40,042 bases of DNA from Streptomyces sp. UW30 (GCF_008042075.1 NZ_RDBN01000033.1:248081-288122); one strand, 5' to 3'; positions 24,165 to 32,718 are shown, counted from the stretch's first letter. The notes: generated by a model not told the origin, from the sequence alone. Program-made: numbers and translations.

Positions 24165-24235
24165 GTAACCTCGGCTCCTTACCGCAAGTAACCCGTCGGT
24201 AAGTTACGTGGCAGTAACGATTACCGGAATGTAAC
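24165..24235. promoter_or_regulatory. Array of GTAAC/GTTAC half-sites upstream of the secreted hydrolase
   Basis: In 71 bases there are four GTAAC (24165, 24188, 24214, 24231) and three TTACC or GTTAC (24179, 24203, 24221), arranged as loosely inverted pairs such as TTACC-GCAA-GTAAC. The spacing between GTAAC copies is 23, 26 and 17 bases. This is denser than expected in GC-rich DNA and suggests multiple binding sites for one regulator. Confidence 0.45.
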
Positions 24236-24240
24236 GGACC

Positions 24241-24999
24241 TCAGGAGGCTCGGTGTGCGTTGCGCGGAGCCGCCGGTGTCGGCAGGGGTGCCTGCGCCGC
24301 CCGTGTCACGTCCGCGACCAGCTCCACCACATCCGGGCCGTACGCCTGCGAGTTGACCACCTTCAGCAACAGCACGAAGGAGCCGGTGCCGTGCTTGCGG
24401 GTCAGCCGCTCGTGGTTGCGGGCGAGGTAGCGGGTGGCGGCCTGGTTGGTGATCGCGGTCTGCCCGCAGAAGAGGAAGACGGGGCGCGGGCCCTGGCTCT
24501 CGCCGACGGTGAGCCGGGCGAGGAGCGCGTACTCCTCCTTGCCGACCTCCACCCGATAGCGCTCGGAGCCGATCTGGAGGGCGCCCCGGTCGGGGCCGGG
24601 GTCGGCGTCGACGTTCACTCCGACCCCGGGCAGCAGGGACGCCAGGTGCGCCATCATGCGGCGGTTCGACGCCGGGCCGCCCACGCAGAACTCGGTGCGC
24701 TCACCGAAGCCCTGGCGCGCCGCGTCGTGCGGGATGATCTGCGCGTGGGCGTTGCAGTCCTTGATCAGAGCGGCGAGCTCCAGCAGCGCGAACACGTCGT
24801 AGCGCATCACCGTCAACTCGGGCCCGCCCGCCCCGCGGTTGACCACCAGCAAGGACTCGGCATTGTCGGGCAGCCCGAAGAACGCCTGCTTGCGCCGCAG
24901 CTTGCGCTTCCACAGATAGGTACGGGCGAGCCAGCCCAGTCCGGCGCTGATGGCCGCCGCGACCACGCCCAGGACTATGTTGCGCACGTCGTCATTCAT
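24241..24999 (-). CDS. N-terminally membrane-anchored protein of unknown function
   Basis: A 252-aa protein. One transmembrane helix covers residues 7-26 (IVLGVVAAAISAGLGWLAR), followed by a basic stop-transfer (KRKLRRK), so the 225-residue body is probably cytoplasmic. The body alternates strands and helices and looks like an alpha/beta nucleotide- or ligand-binding fold: SLLVVNRGAGG, TVMRYDVFALLELAAL, GGPASNRRMMAHLASLLPG, and VFLFCGQTAITNQAATRYLA. The last pair resembles the Gly-rich loops of SLOG-like domains, but I cannot confirm this. The C-terminus is Pro/Ala rich. It lies upstream of the hydrolase in the same direction, with 116 bases between them, so they need not share a transcript. 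Confidence 0.7.
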   Translation of the reverse strand: MNDDVRNIVLGVVAAAISAGLGWLARTYLWKRKLRRKQAFFGLPDNAESLLVVNRGAGGPELTVMRYDVFALLELAALIKDCNAHAQIIPHDAARQGFGERTEFCVGGPASNRRMMAHLASLLPGVGVNVDADPGPDRGALQIGSERYRVEVGKEEYALLARLTVGESQGPRPVFLFCGQTAITNQAATRYLARNHERLTRKHGTGSFVLLLKVVNSQAYGPDVVELVADVTRAAQAPLPTPAAPRNAHRAS

Positions 25000-25118
25000 G
25001 GGCGCGCATGCTAGCGGGCCAACGCAAACCCGCGTTCGATGAGAGCTTGCCGAGGGCGGGCTGACGGGGGCATGCCGATCGAATAGGCTGCGCGGACGGT
25101 CCCTGGCTGGAGGTGCGG

Positions 25119-26915
25119 ATGCGTCGCCCTGTCGCGCGGAAACTGTCGATCCTGGCGATCTCGGCTGCTGTGGTGTCGGTGGGAGCGGCGCCGCCCACGG
25201 CGCACGGCAGCCCCGTCGAAAAGGTTCCCGTGGCCGTCGGATACGGCGGCGCCGTCTCCAGCGTCGACGCGGACGCCTCCGCCGCCGGCATCGAGGTCCT
25301 GCGCAAGGGCGGCAACGCCGTCGACGCCGCCGTCGCCACGGCCGCCGCGCTCGGCGTCACCGAGCCCTACTCCGCCGGCGTCGGCGGTGGCGGCTACTTC
25401 GTCTACTACGCCGCCAAGTCCCGTACGGTGCGCACCCTCGACGGCCGGGAGACCGCGCCGCTGAGCGCCGACGCCGACCTGTTCCTGGAGAACGGCACGG
25501 CGATTCCGTTCGCCGAGGCCGTCAGCAGCGGTCTGAGCGTCGGGACCCCGGGCACGCCCGCCACCTGGCAGCAGGCGCTCGACAAGTGGGGGAGCAGGAG
25601 CCTCGGGTCGGTGCTGAAGCCCGCCGAGCGCCTCGCCCGCGACGGCTTCACCGTCGACGACACCTTCCGCTCGCAGACCGCGGCCAACGAGACCCGGTTC
25701 CGCTACTTCCCGGACACCGCGAAGCTGTTCCTGCCGGGCGGATCGCTCCCGGTCGTCGGCTCCACCTTCAAGAACCCCGACCTCGCCCGCACCTACGCCG
25801 AGCTGGCACGCGAGGGCGTCGGCGCGCTCTACCGGGGCGACATCGCCGACGACATCGTCGACACGGTCGACAACCCGCCCGTGGACCCGGCCTCCGGCTG
25901 GAACGCCCGCCGCGGCGATGTGACCGCCAAGGACCTGGCCGCCTACCGGGTCAAGTCCCAGGCACCCTCCAAGACCTCGTACCACGGTCTCGGCGTCTAC
26001 TCCATGGCGCCCTCCTCCTCCGGCGGCACGACCGTCGGCGAGGCCCTCAACATCCTGGAGAGTACCGACCTCTCGAAGGCGAGCGAGGCCCAGTACCTGC
26101 ACCGCTACATCGAGGCCAGCCGCATCGCGTTCGCCGACCGCGGGCGCTGGGTCGGCGACCCCGCCTTCGAGGACGTACCGACCAAGGAGCTGCTGTCGCA
26201 GCGCTACGCCGACTCCCGGACGTGCCTGATCAAGGACGACGCGGTGCTGACGAGCCCGGTCGCGCCGGGCGACCCGCGCGATCCGGCGGCCTGTGACGCG
26301 AGCGGTACGGCGGCCCCGACCACCTACGAGGGCGACAGCACCACCCACCTCACCGTGGCCGACAAGTGGGGCAACGTCGTCTCGTACACCCTCACCATCG
26401 AGCAGACCGGCGGCAGCGGCATCACCGTGCCGGGCCGCGGCTTCCTCCTCAACAACGAGCTGACGGACTTCTCCTTCACCCCCGCCAGCCCGGCCGTCCA
26501 CGACCCGAACCTGCCGGGTCCGGGCAAGCGTCCGCGCTCCTCGATGTCCCCGACGATCGTCCTGGACCAGCACAACAGGCCTGTGGTGGCGCTCGGTTCG
26601 CCCGGCGGGGCCACGATCATCACCACCGTGCTCCAGTCGCTGACCGGATTCCTCGACCGGGGGCTGCCGCTGGTCGACGCGATCGCCGCGCCGCGCGCCA
26701 GCCAGCGCAACCAGACCACCACCGAGCTCGAACCGGGCCTGTACAACAGTCCGTTGAGGGCTCAGCTGGAGGCCATCGGGCACGGCTTCCGGCTCAACCC
26801 CGAGATCGGCGCGGCCACCGGCGTGCAGCGACTTCCGAACGGCCAGTGGCTCGCCGCCGCCGAGAAGGTACGGCGCGGCGGCGGCTCGGCGATGGTGGTG
26901 CGCCCGGCGTCGTAG
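25119..26915 (+). CDS. ggt: Gamma-glutamyltransferase, secreted
   Basis: A 598-aa Ntn-hydrolase that cleaves the gamma-glutamyl bond of glutathione and related peptides after exporting and self-processing into large and small subunits. Signal peptide 1-30 (LSILAISAAVVSVGAAPPTAHG). Family motifs: GGNAVDAAVATAAALGVTEP, SAGVGGGGYF, and the processing site GDSTTHLTVADKWGN with nucleophile Thr408 starting the small subunit. The later GSPGGATIITTVLQ is the glycine-rich oxyanion/binding loop. Length is typical. ATG 25119 is preferred over GTG 25113 because GGAGGTG occupies 25109-25115, leaving a normal 5-nt spacing. The gene is convergent with the ClpC-type gene. Confidence 0.93.
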   Translation: MRRPVARKLSILAISAAVVSVGAAPPTAHGSPVEKVPVAVGYGGAVSSVDADASAAGIEVLRKGGNAVDAAVATAAALGVTEPYSAGVGGGGYFVYYAAKSRTVRTLDGRETAPLSADADLFLENGTAIPFAEAVSSGLSVGTPGTPATWQQALDKWGSRSLGSVLKPAERLARDGFTVDDTFRSQTAANETRFRYFPDTAKLFLPGGSLPVVGSTFKNPDLARTYAELAREGVGALYRGDIADDIVDTVDNPPVDPASGWNARRGDVTAKDLAAYRVKSQAPSKTSYHGLGVYSMAPSSSGGTTVGEALNILESTDLSKASEAQYLHRYIEASRIAFADRGRWVGDPAFEDVPTKELLSQRYADSRTCLIKDDAVLTSPVAPGDPRDPAACDASGTAAPTTYEGDSTTHLTVADKWGNVVSYTLTIEQTGGSGITVPGRGFLLNNELTDFSFTPASPAVHDPNLPGPGKRPRSSMSPTIVLDQHNRPVVALGSPGGATIITTVLQSLTGFLDRGLPLVDAIAAPRASQRNQTTTELEPGLYNSPLRAQLEAIGHGFRLNPEIGAATGVQRLPNGQWLAAAEKVRRGGGSAMVVRPAS

Positions 26916-26933
26916 CGCCTGGGCCCACCTGGT

Positions 26934-29489
26934 TCACAACTCGGGGGCGGGCGGCAGGTCTTCCGTGCGGAAGGCGAGCCGCCCGTCCGCCACGTCCACC
27001 GTGACCCGGCCGCCCTCGCCGATCCGGCCGTCCAGGAGCAGCCGGGACAGCTGGTTGTCGACCTCCCGCTGAATGGTGCGGCGCAGCGGGCGGGCGCCGT
27101 ACTCGGGCTGGTAGCCGCGCTCGGAGAGCCAGTCGACGGCCGCGCCGGTGAACTCGACCGCGACGCCCTGGGCGTGCAGCAGACGGCGGGTCCTGTCCAG
27201 CAGCAGGTTCGTGATCCGCTCCAACTGGTCGGGAGTCAGCCGGCGGAAGACGACGATCTCGTCGATGCGGTTGAGGAACTCGGGCCGGAACTGCTGGCGC
27301 AGCGGCCGCAGGATCCGCTCGCTGCGAGCCTCCTCCTCGGCCACCTCGTCGCCCGAGCCGAACCCGATGCCGGTGCCGCCGCGGCCGATCGCCTCCGAGC
27401 CGAGGTTGCTGGTCATCACGACGACCGCGTTGGTGAAGTCCACGGTGCGGCCCTGTGAGTCGGTCAGTCGCCCGTCGTCCAGCACCTGGAGCAGGATGTT
27501 GAAGACGTCCGGGTGGGCCTTCTCGATCTCGTCGAGCAGGAGCAGCGAGTACGGGTGCCGGCGCACCACCTCGGTGAGCTGGCCGGCCTCCTCGTGGCCG
27601 ACGTAGCCGGGCGGGGCGCCGATCAGCCGGCTGACCGTGTGGCGCTCCTGGTACTCGCTCATGTCGAGGCGGACCATGCGCTCCTCGCTGCCGAACAGCG
27701 CCTCGGCGAGCGCCCGGGCCAGCTCGGTCTTGCCGACCCCGGTCGGGCCGAGGAACAGGAAACTGCCGATCGGCCGGTCGGGGCTGGCGAGTCCGGCCCG
27801 GGAGCGCAGCACCGCGTCGGAGACCACGCGCACCGCCTCCTCCTGCCCGACGACCCGCTCGTGCAGATGCTCCTCCAGGCCGAGCAGCCGGTCCTTCTCC
27901 TCCTCGGTGAGGCTGCTCACCGGGATGCCGGTCTGCCGGGACACGACCTCCGCGATGGCCTCGGCGGTGACCGTCAGGTCGATGCCCTCGTCGACCTCCT
28001 CGTCGCCGGAGGCGTCCGCGATGCGCTGCTTCAGATCGACGATCCGGTCACGCAGTTGGGTCGCCTGCTCGTAGCTCTCGTCGGCGACCGCCTGGTCCTT
28101 GTCCCGGGTCAGCTGCTCGACCTCGCGCTCCATGGCCCGTACGTCCGTGCCCTTGGAGCGGGCGCCCAGTCGTACCCTGGCGCCCGCCTGGTCGATCAGG
28201 TCGATGGCCTTGTCCGGCAGACGCCGGTCGGTGAGGTAGCGGTCGGACAGCTCCACGGCGGCGACGAGCGCCTCGTCGCTGTAGCGGACCTGGTGGTGGG
28301 CCTCGTAGCGGTCGCGCAGGCCGCGCAGGATCTCGATCGTGTCGGCGGTCGTCGGCTCGGGAACCAGGATCGGCTGGAAGCGGCGGGAGAGCGCCGCGTC
28401 CTTCTCGATGCGGCGGTACTCCTCCAGCGTGGTCGCGCCCACGACGTGCAGTTCGCCGCGCGCGAGGGCCGGCTTGAGGATGTTCCCGGCGTCCATGGAC
28501 CCGCCCTCGCCGCCGCCTCCGGCGCCCACGACGGTGTGCAACTCGTCGATGAAGACGATCAGCCGGTCGGAGTGCGCGCGGATCTCGTCCACGATGTTGG
28601 TGAGCCGCTCCTCGAAGTCACCCCGGTAGCGGGTGCCTGCGACCACGCCCGTCAGGTCCAGCGCGATGACCCGGCGGCCGCTGAGCACGTCGGGCACGTC
28701 GCCGTCGGTGATCCGCTGGGCCAGGCCCTCCACGATCGCGGTCTTGCCGACGCCCGCGTCGCCGATCAGCACCGGGTTGTTCTTGCCGCGCCGGGAGAGC
28801 ACCTCGATGGTCTGCTCGATCTCCTCGTCACGGCCGATCACCGGGTCGATACGGCCCTGGCGGGCCAGTTCGGTGAGGTCGCGGCCGTACTTGTCGAGGG
28901 TGGGCGTACCGCTGTCGACGCGTGGCCGCTGATCGACGCCCGGCCTGGGCTGGGCCGCGTCCGGGGCCTCGGGCGGCATGCCCGAGGAGGCGAACCGGGC
29001 CGCGTTCAGGATGTGCCCGGCCGCCGAGTCGGGGTTTGCGGCGAGGGCGCTGAGCACGTGCTCCGGGCCGATGTAACCGGCTCCCCGCGTCCTGGCCAGG
29101 TCGTGCGCGTCCAGCAGGGCCCGCTTGGCGGCCGGGGTCAGGGACAGCGAGGTCGGCGGCGGGGCCTCGCCCGGCGGGTGCTGGACCGGGCCCGAACGCT
29201 CGTCGATCTCCGTCGCCAGCGAGTCCGGGTCCGCACCCGCCCGGGTGAGCAGACTCCGGGTCGGCTCGGCGGACAGCGCGGCGCGCAGCAGGTGCTGGGT
29301 GTCCAGGTCGCGGCTGCCGTGCTCGGCGGCGTACTGCGCGGCGCCCCGCACCAGTTCCCGGGCCGGCTGACTGAGCAGGCGGCCGATGTCGATCTGCCGG
29401 GGGCCGGGGCGCGGGCCGCCGAAGAAGCGGGCGAGGAATTCTCCGAAGGGGTCGTAGTCCTCCGGACCACCAGTGAAGCCGCTGGTCAT
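26934..29489 (-). CDS. ClpC-type AAA+ protease unfoldase
   Basis: An 851-aa ATP-dependent unfoldase that feeds substrates to ClpP. The N-terminal Clp_N domain covers about residues 30-165 (two degenerate repeats). AAA module 1 has GDAGVGKT and [11 protein letters not shown]; module 2 has [11 protein letters not shown] and [14 protein letters not shown]. Between them lies a UVR-like coiled segment ([21 protein letters not shown]), which marks ClpC rather than ClpA or ClpB. IGF in GIGFGSG is the loop that docks to ClpP. It opens with a short acidic/Phe-rich stretch ([14 protein letters not shown]) seen in the secondary ClpC copies of Streptomyces. ATG is complementary to 29487-29489; the longer frame upstream is low-complexity. 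Confidence 0.9.
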   Translation of the reverse strand: MTSGFTGGPEDYDPFGEFLARFFGGPRPGPRQIDIGRLLSQPARELVRGAAQYAAEHGSRDLDTQHLLRAALSAEPTRSLLTRAGADPDSLATEIDERSGPVQHPPGEAPPPTSLSLTPAAKRALLDAHDLARTRGAGYIGPEHVLSALAANPDSAAGHILNAARFASSGMPPEAPDAAQPRPGVDQRPRVDSGTPTLDKYGRDLTELARQGRIDPVIGRDEEIEQTIEVLSRRGKNNPVLIGDAGVGKTAIVEGLAQRITDGDVPDVLSGRRVIALDLTGVVAGTRYRGDFEERLTNIVDEIRAHSDRLIVFIDELHTVVGAGGGGEGGSMDAGNILKPALARGELHVVGATTLEEYRRIEKDAALSRRFQPILVPEPTTADTIEILRGLRDRYEAHHQVRYSDEALVAAVELSDRYLTDRRLPDKAIDLIDQAGARVRLGARSKGTDVRAMEREVEQLTRDKDQAVADESYEQATQLRDRIVDLKQRIADASGDEEVDEGIDLTVTAEAIAEVVSRQTGIPVSSLTEEEKDRLLGLEEHLHERVVGQEEAVRVVSDAVLRSRAGLASPDRPIGSFLFLGPTGVGKTELARALAEALFGSEERMVRLDMSEYQERHTVSRLIGAPPGYVGHEEAGQLTEVVRRHPYSLLLLDEIEKAHPDVFNILLQVLDDGRLTDSQGRTVDFTNAVVVMTSNLGSEAIGRGGTGIGFGSGDEVAEEEARSERILRPLRQQFRPEFLNRIDEIVVFRRLTPDQLERITNLLLDRTRRLLHAQGVAVEFTGAAVDWLSERGYQPEYGARPLRRTIQREVDNQLSRLLLDGRIGEGGRVTVDVADGRLAFRTEDLPPAPEL

Positions 29490-29863
29490 GGCGTTCCCAT
29501 CCGGCGTCCCTGCGCGGGCAGGGTCACCCTCGCTGATCGACGTGCCGGAGTCGGGTAACCCGGGCGGAAGCCGGTTACACCTGGCCGCGTTCGTAAAACA
29601 CCTTCGCACGAACGGTGGCCGGGGGCACCTCAAGGAACGCCGGGGGACGACCGCGCCGCTCCTGCTCGATCAGCGGTCGTCGAGCAGGGCGGTCCGCGGG
29701 AGCGTCGTTGCGGACAGGCGGACGGCGCGCCGGACATGGATGCGGGCACCGGCAGCCGGGCCGAGGCATGCGGCACGCGGCTGCCGACGTCGCCTCCGTC
29801 GCGATGCCGTCCCGACGTCACGACGGCCGGGGACGAGGGACGCAGCCCCACCGCGCCCCGGGC
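29490..29863. other. Promoter region of the clp gene and non-coding stretch
   Basis: 374 bases without a gene I can support; frames of 64-142 codons in it are Arg/Pro/Ser-rich shadows. It contains CGGGTAACCCG (29552-29562) and an inverted repeat CGTTCGT (29588-29594) / ACGAACG (29608-29614) with a 13-nt spacer, which could bind a stress regulator of clp genes such as ClgR; ClgR sites are GTTCGC-like, so the match is partial. Confidence 0.4.
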
Positions 29864-30631
29864 TCAGCGGGCCGTCAGGATCCGCGGCCCCGCCCGGGTG
29901 ATCGCCACCGTGTGCTCGGTGTGGGCCGCGCGGGAACCGTCGTTCGTGCGCAGGGTCCAGCCGTCGGAGGCCGCGTGGTAGCCGTCCTTGCCGCTCGCCA
30001 CGAGCATCGGCTCGATGGCGAGGACCATGCCGTGCCGCAGTGGCAGGCCCCGGCCCGGGCGGCCCTCGTTGGGCACCGAGGGGTCCTCGTGCATCTTGCG
30101 GCCCACGCCGTGCCCGCCGAAACCGTCCGGGATGCCGTAACCGGCCGTGCGGCACACCGAGCCGATCGCATGCGCGATGTCGCCGATGCGGTTGCCGACG
30201 ACGGCCGCCCCGATGCCCGCGGCCAGCGCCCGCTCCGCCGTCTCGATGAGGCGTACGTCGGCCGGGCGGGCCCTGCCCACGGTGAAACTGATCGCCGAGT
30301 CGCCCACCCAGCCGTCCAGTTCGGCGCCGCAGTCGATGGAGACCAGGTCGCCGTCGCGCAGGCGGTAGCCGGTGGGGATGCCGTGCACGATCGCGTCGTT
30401 CACCGAGGCGCAGATGACGGCGGGGAACGGGACGGGCGCGAAGGAGGGGCGATAGCCGAGGAACGGGGACGTCGCACCGGCCCCGCGCAGCACCTCGCGC
30501 GCCACCTCGTCCAGCTCTTGCAGGGAAACCCCCACGTCAGCCGCCTTGCGTACGGCCGTGAGGGCCTGGCCCACGACCTGCCCGGCCGCGTACATCGCCT
30601 TGATCGACGTGTCCGTCTTCAGCTCCACCAT
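29864..30631 (-). CDS. map: Methionine aminopeptidase, type I
   Basis: A 255-aa enzyme removing N-terminal Met from nascent proteins. Dinuclear-metal ligands are visible: SIDCGAELDGWVGDSAI with two Asp (about 97-108), GHGVGRKMHEDP with His, LAIEPML with Glu and AHTEHTVAIT with Glu. This is a second-copy type in Streptomyces, not in a ribosomal-protein operon; no secY or adk is near. ATG is complementary to 30629-30631. TATAGT (minus strand, 30639-30644) ends 7 nt before the ATG, so the message is probably leaderless. It is divergent from a small XRE regulator with a palindrome between the two -10 boxes. Confidence 0.93.
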   Translation of the reverse strand: MVELKTDTSIKAMYAAGQVVGQALTAVRKAADVGVSLQELDEVAREVLRGAGATSPFLGYRPSFAPVPFPAVICASVNDAIVHGIPTGYRLRDGDLVSIDCGAELDGWVGDSAISFTVGRARPADVRLIETAERALAAGIGAAVVGNRIGDIAHAIGSVCRTAGYGIPDGFGGHGVGRKMHEDPSVPNEGRPGRGLPLRHGMVLAIEPMLVASGKDGYHAASDGWTLRTNDGSRAAHTEHTVAITRAGPRILTAR

Positions 30632-30638
30632 GCCAATT

Positions 30639-30657
30639 ACTATACCGGTATTAGAAT
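30639..30657. promoter_or_regulatory. Divergent leaderless promoters sharing palindrome ATACCGGTAT
   Basis: Minus-strand -10 TATAGT (30639-30644) serves map and plus-strand -10 TAGAAT (30652-30657) serves the XRE gene; each lies 7 nt from its ATG. The perfect 10-bp palindrome ATACCGGTAT (30642-30651) overlaps the first and abuts the second. A dimeric XRE protein bound here would block both promoters. Confidence 0.6.
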
Positions 30658-30664
30658 GGGCGCC

Positions 30665-30925
30665 ATGGTGCGCACCCCTCTCACTCCCGAAGAACGTGAA
30701 CGCGGCGAGCGGCTCGGCCGGCTGCTCCGCGAGGCCCGCGGCGGCCGCAGCATGACGGACGTCGCGGCGAGCGCCGGCGTCTCCGCCGAGACGCTGCGCA
30801 AGATCGAGACCGGCCGGGCGCCGACACCCGCCTTCTTCACCGTCGCCGCGCTGGCGGACGCCCTCGGGCTGTCGATGGACGAACTCCACAGCCGGTGTGC
30901 GCCGGTTGTCGAGGCCGCCGCCTGA
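30665..30925 (+). CDS. Small XRE-family transcriptional regulator
   Basis: An 86-aa helix-turn-helix protein. The Cro/C1-type HTH covers about residues 14-66: GRLLREARGGRSMTDVAASA, then GVSAETLRKIETGRAPTPAF and TVAALADALGLSMDELHSRC. There is no effector or toxin-binding domain. ATG 30665 starts 7 nt after a -10 element. It is divergent from methionine aminopeptidase and the palindrome between the two is a likely operator, so it may be an autorepressor that also controls map. A toxin-antitoxin role is not supported because no toxin gene is adjacent. Confidence 0.85.
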   Translation: MVRTPLTPEERERGERLGRLLREARGGRSMTDVAASAGVSAETLRKIETGRAPTPAFFTVAALADALGLSMDELHSRCAPVVEAAA

Positions 30926-31023
30926 GCGGCACGCACGTCACGTTCCGGCAGCTGCGGCGTACTCTGCGTTCAGTCGGAAAACTTCCCGTAGCGCGCCCGT
31001 AACACGGCTGGTGTTGCCTAACG

Positions 31024-31041
31024 GACCGGAGTGCTCCGGTC
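31024..31041 (+). promoter_or_regulatory. Leader hairpin before the 31056 gene
   Basis: GACCGGAG / CTCCGGTC, an 8-bp perfect stem with a 2-nt loop, ends 3-4 nt before the Shine-Dalgarno GGGAG (about 31045-31049). In RNA it could affect ribosome access; as DNA it is also a good 18-bp dyad for a repressor of TetR type. Confidence 0.45.
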
Positions 31042-31055
31042 TGGTGGGAGTTGGC

Positions 31056-32591
31056 ATGTCAGTGGATCAACTTCCGGCACGGGTTCGGGAGTTCGTGAAC
31101 TACCTGGACGGCCTGATGGCGCGCCTGGATCAGGGCGACGGCTGGTGCGGGGTGTTCTGGCAGCGTGACCCGGAAGGCATGCGGGCCTGCCTCGACGGCC
31201 GCGAGATGCCGCCCTGGGACGTGGTCGAGTCCCTGCTGCACGACCTCGCCGCCCAGTACGGCCCCGGCGGCGCCGACCCCGAGACGGAACGCGCCCGCGC
31301 TCTGCACGCCGCCGCCCTCGCCGCGTACGACGCCCGTCCCGGCGCGCGCGAGGCCCTCGGTGACCGCCTCGACGGCATGCTCCGCGAACAGCGCTACGCC
31401 ACCGAACGGCAGACGGAACTGGGCCGGTTGCTCGCCTCCGCCACCAGCAGGGAGGAGGCCGACGCCATCCGCCTCGACCTCGCCTGGGCTCGCGACGACC
31501 ACGAACGCGCGACGTCCCGCTGCGCCGAACTCCGAACCCGCGCGGCCGACCTGGACCACCGGGCAGCGAGGGCACGGGGGCAGGCGGTACTGCGGGATCG
31601 GGTGGGGGATGGGGACGGCTTCCGAGCTCATGGCGGAGGCGAGCAACCGGCCCAGTTCCGTCTGCCGTTCGGTGGCGTAGCGCTGTTCGCGGAGCATGCC
31701 GTCGAGGCGGTCACCGAGGGCCTCGCGCGCGCCGGGACGGGCGTCGTACGCGGCGAGGGCGGCCAGTACGCGGCCTCGACGAGCAGCACATGCGCCTCGC
31801 CACTGCGCCCCTCGCCCCGCAGTCGTACCAGCGCCCCCACCCCCAAGCAGCGCAAACGCCGTCGAGGCGGTGCCCGGTTCGCCGGGATGGTCGAGGAGGA
31901 GTCCGCCCCCGTCGTCGTACCCCCGACCGAGGCGCCCGTGCTGCCTACCCTGCCTGCGCAGGCCGACCGTACGGGACGCACCCCGCGTGGGGCCCGGTTC
32001 GCCGGGGCCGAGGACGGGGGGAGCGCGGCGTCGGCGCAGTCGTGGGCCGAACCCCTGGACCCGGTCGCCCGGCAGGAGGTCGCCGCCACCGTGGGGGCGC
32101 TGGTACGACTGCGGGGCGAGGGGCGCAGTGGCGAGGCGCATGTGCTGCTCGTCGAGGCCGCGTACTGGCCCGCCGCGCGCTTTCCGCTGCTCGCCGCGGA
32201 GATGCAGCGCGCCGGGCTCGGGGCCGACTGGGCGACGCTGCTGTGGGAGGCCGCCTCGCTGCCCGCCGAGCGGCTGGTCGCCGCCGCCGACGCGCTGACC
32301 GCGGCGGGGCGGGCCGAGGACGGGGAGCAGATCCTGCGGCAGGGCGTGTCGCGGCCCGCGCCCGAGATCGGGCAGGCCGTGCTGGGGCTGGCCGGCGAGG
32401 GGCGCCGCCGCGAGGTCCGCGCGCTGCTCGACGCGTACGTCCGCGTGCGCACCCCGGAGGAGGCGGCCCGCAGCGTCGCGCCCGACCCGAGGACGCTCGT
32501 ACCCCTCCTGCTGGAGGCCGCCCAGGGGGTCTCCGACGAGTGCCAGTGGGATCTCGTGCACGCCCTGAGGGTGGCCGGCTTCACCGCGTGA
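31056..32591 (+). CDS. Conserved hypothetical protein carrying a 70-codon internal inverted insertion
   Basis: A 511-aa frame. Residues 1-175 are helical and include a conserved-looking N-terminus (DQLPARVREFVNYLDGLMARLDQG, WCGVFWQRDPEGMRACLDG, PPWDVVESLL) and a coiled coil. Residues 262-345 are a charged, Pro-rich linker with two copies of RxARFAG (GGARFAGM, RGARFAGA). Residues 345-511 are alpha-helical repeats (ALVRLRGEGRSGEAHVLLVEA, GRAEDGEQILRQ, EGRRREVRALLDAY) suggesting a TPR-like solenoid. Codons 192-262 are translated from two inverted copies of other parts of the same gene and make no sense as protein. Without them the gene would be about 440 codons. ATG 31056 has GGGAG upstream. Function unknown; some Streptomyces homologues are labelled UL36-like or large tegument-like, which is not informative. 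Confidence 0.75.
   Translation: MSVDQLPARVREFVNYLDGLMARLDQGDGWCGVFWQRDPEGMRACLDGREMPPWDVVESLLHDLAAQYGPGGADPETERARALHAAALAAYDARPGAREALGDRLDGMLREQRYATERQTELGRLLASATSREEADAIRLDLAWARDDHERATSRCAELRTRAADLDHRAARARGQAVLRDRVGDGDGFRAHGGGEQPAQFRLPFGGVALFAEHAVEAVTEGLARAGTGVVRGEGGQYAASTSSTCASPLRPSPRSRTSAPTPKQRKRRRGGARFAGMVEEESAPVVVPPTEAPVLPTLPAQADRTGRTPRGARFAGAEDGGSAASAQSWAEPLDPVARQEVAATVGALVRLRGEGRSGEAHVLLVEAAYWPAARFPLLAAEMQRAGLGADWATLLWEAASLPAERLVAAADALTAAGRAEDGEQILRQGVSRPAPEIGQAVLGLAGEGRRREVRALLDAYVRVRTPEEAARSVAPDPRTLVPLLLEAAQGVSDECQWDLVHALRVAGFTA
31311..31443 (+). repeat. Template arm of a 133-bp perfect inverted repeat
   Basis: Native coding sequence (AALAAYDARPGAREALGDRL and onward). Its exact reverse complement is at 31631-31763, 187 bases downstream. 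Confidence 0.9.
31631..31763 (-). repeat. Inverted copy of 31311-31443
   Basis: 133 identical bases in reverse orientation, with sharp edges. The right end overlaps the next inverted segment by three bases (31761-31763, GCC/GGC). Confidence 0.9.
31761..31840 (-). repeat. Inverted copy of 32091-32170
   Basis: 80 bases that are the exact reverse complement of 32091-32170 (VGALVRLRGEGRSGEAHVLL and onward). Together with 31631-31763 it makes a 210-bp composite insert, exactly 70 codons. Confidence 0.9.
32091..32170 (+). repeat. Template arm of an 80-bp perfect inverted repeat
   Basis: Native coding sequence 250 bases to the right of its inverted copy at 31761-31840. Confidence 0.9.
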
Positions 32592-32598
32592 CCCCTTG

Positions 32599-32613
32599 TG
32601 TCACGGCGTCACA
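32599..32613. promoter_or_regulatory. 15-bp dyad, copy 1 of a shared motif
   Basis: GTGTCACGGCGTCAC matches, at 13 of 15 positions, the complement of the site at 36567-36581. It lies just after the 31056 gene stop and 168 bases before the first beta-ureidopropionase gene. Confidence 0.45.
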
Positions 32614-32718
32614 CCCCTCCCACCGGCCCCATCCATCACCCACAGGAGGGTGAAACCTGATCGACTCAGCGGGTTAACGACGATGGTCTTGGCAAGGCTC
32701 TCCCGGGGGCTTACTTTC

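Noticed and set aside
29473..29901. Plus-strand frame of 142 codons upstream of map
   Set aside because: Its composition is Arg/Pro/Gly noise, it overlaps the clp start region antisense and has no ribosome binding site.
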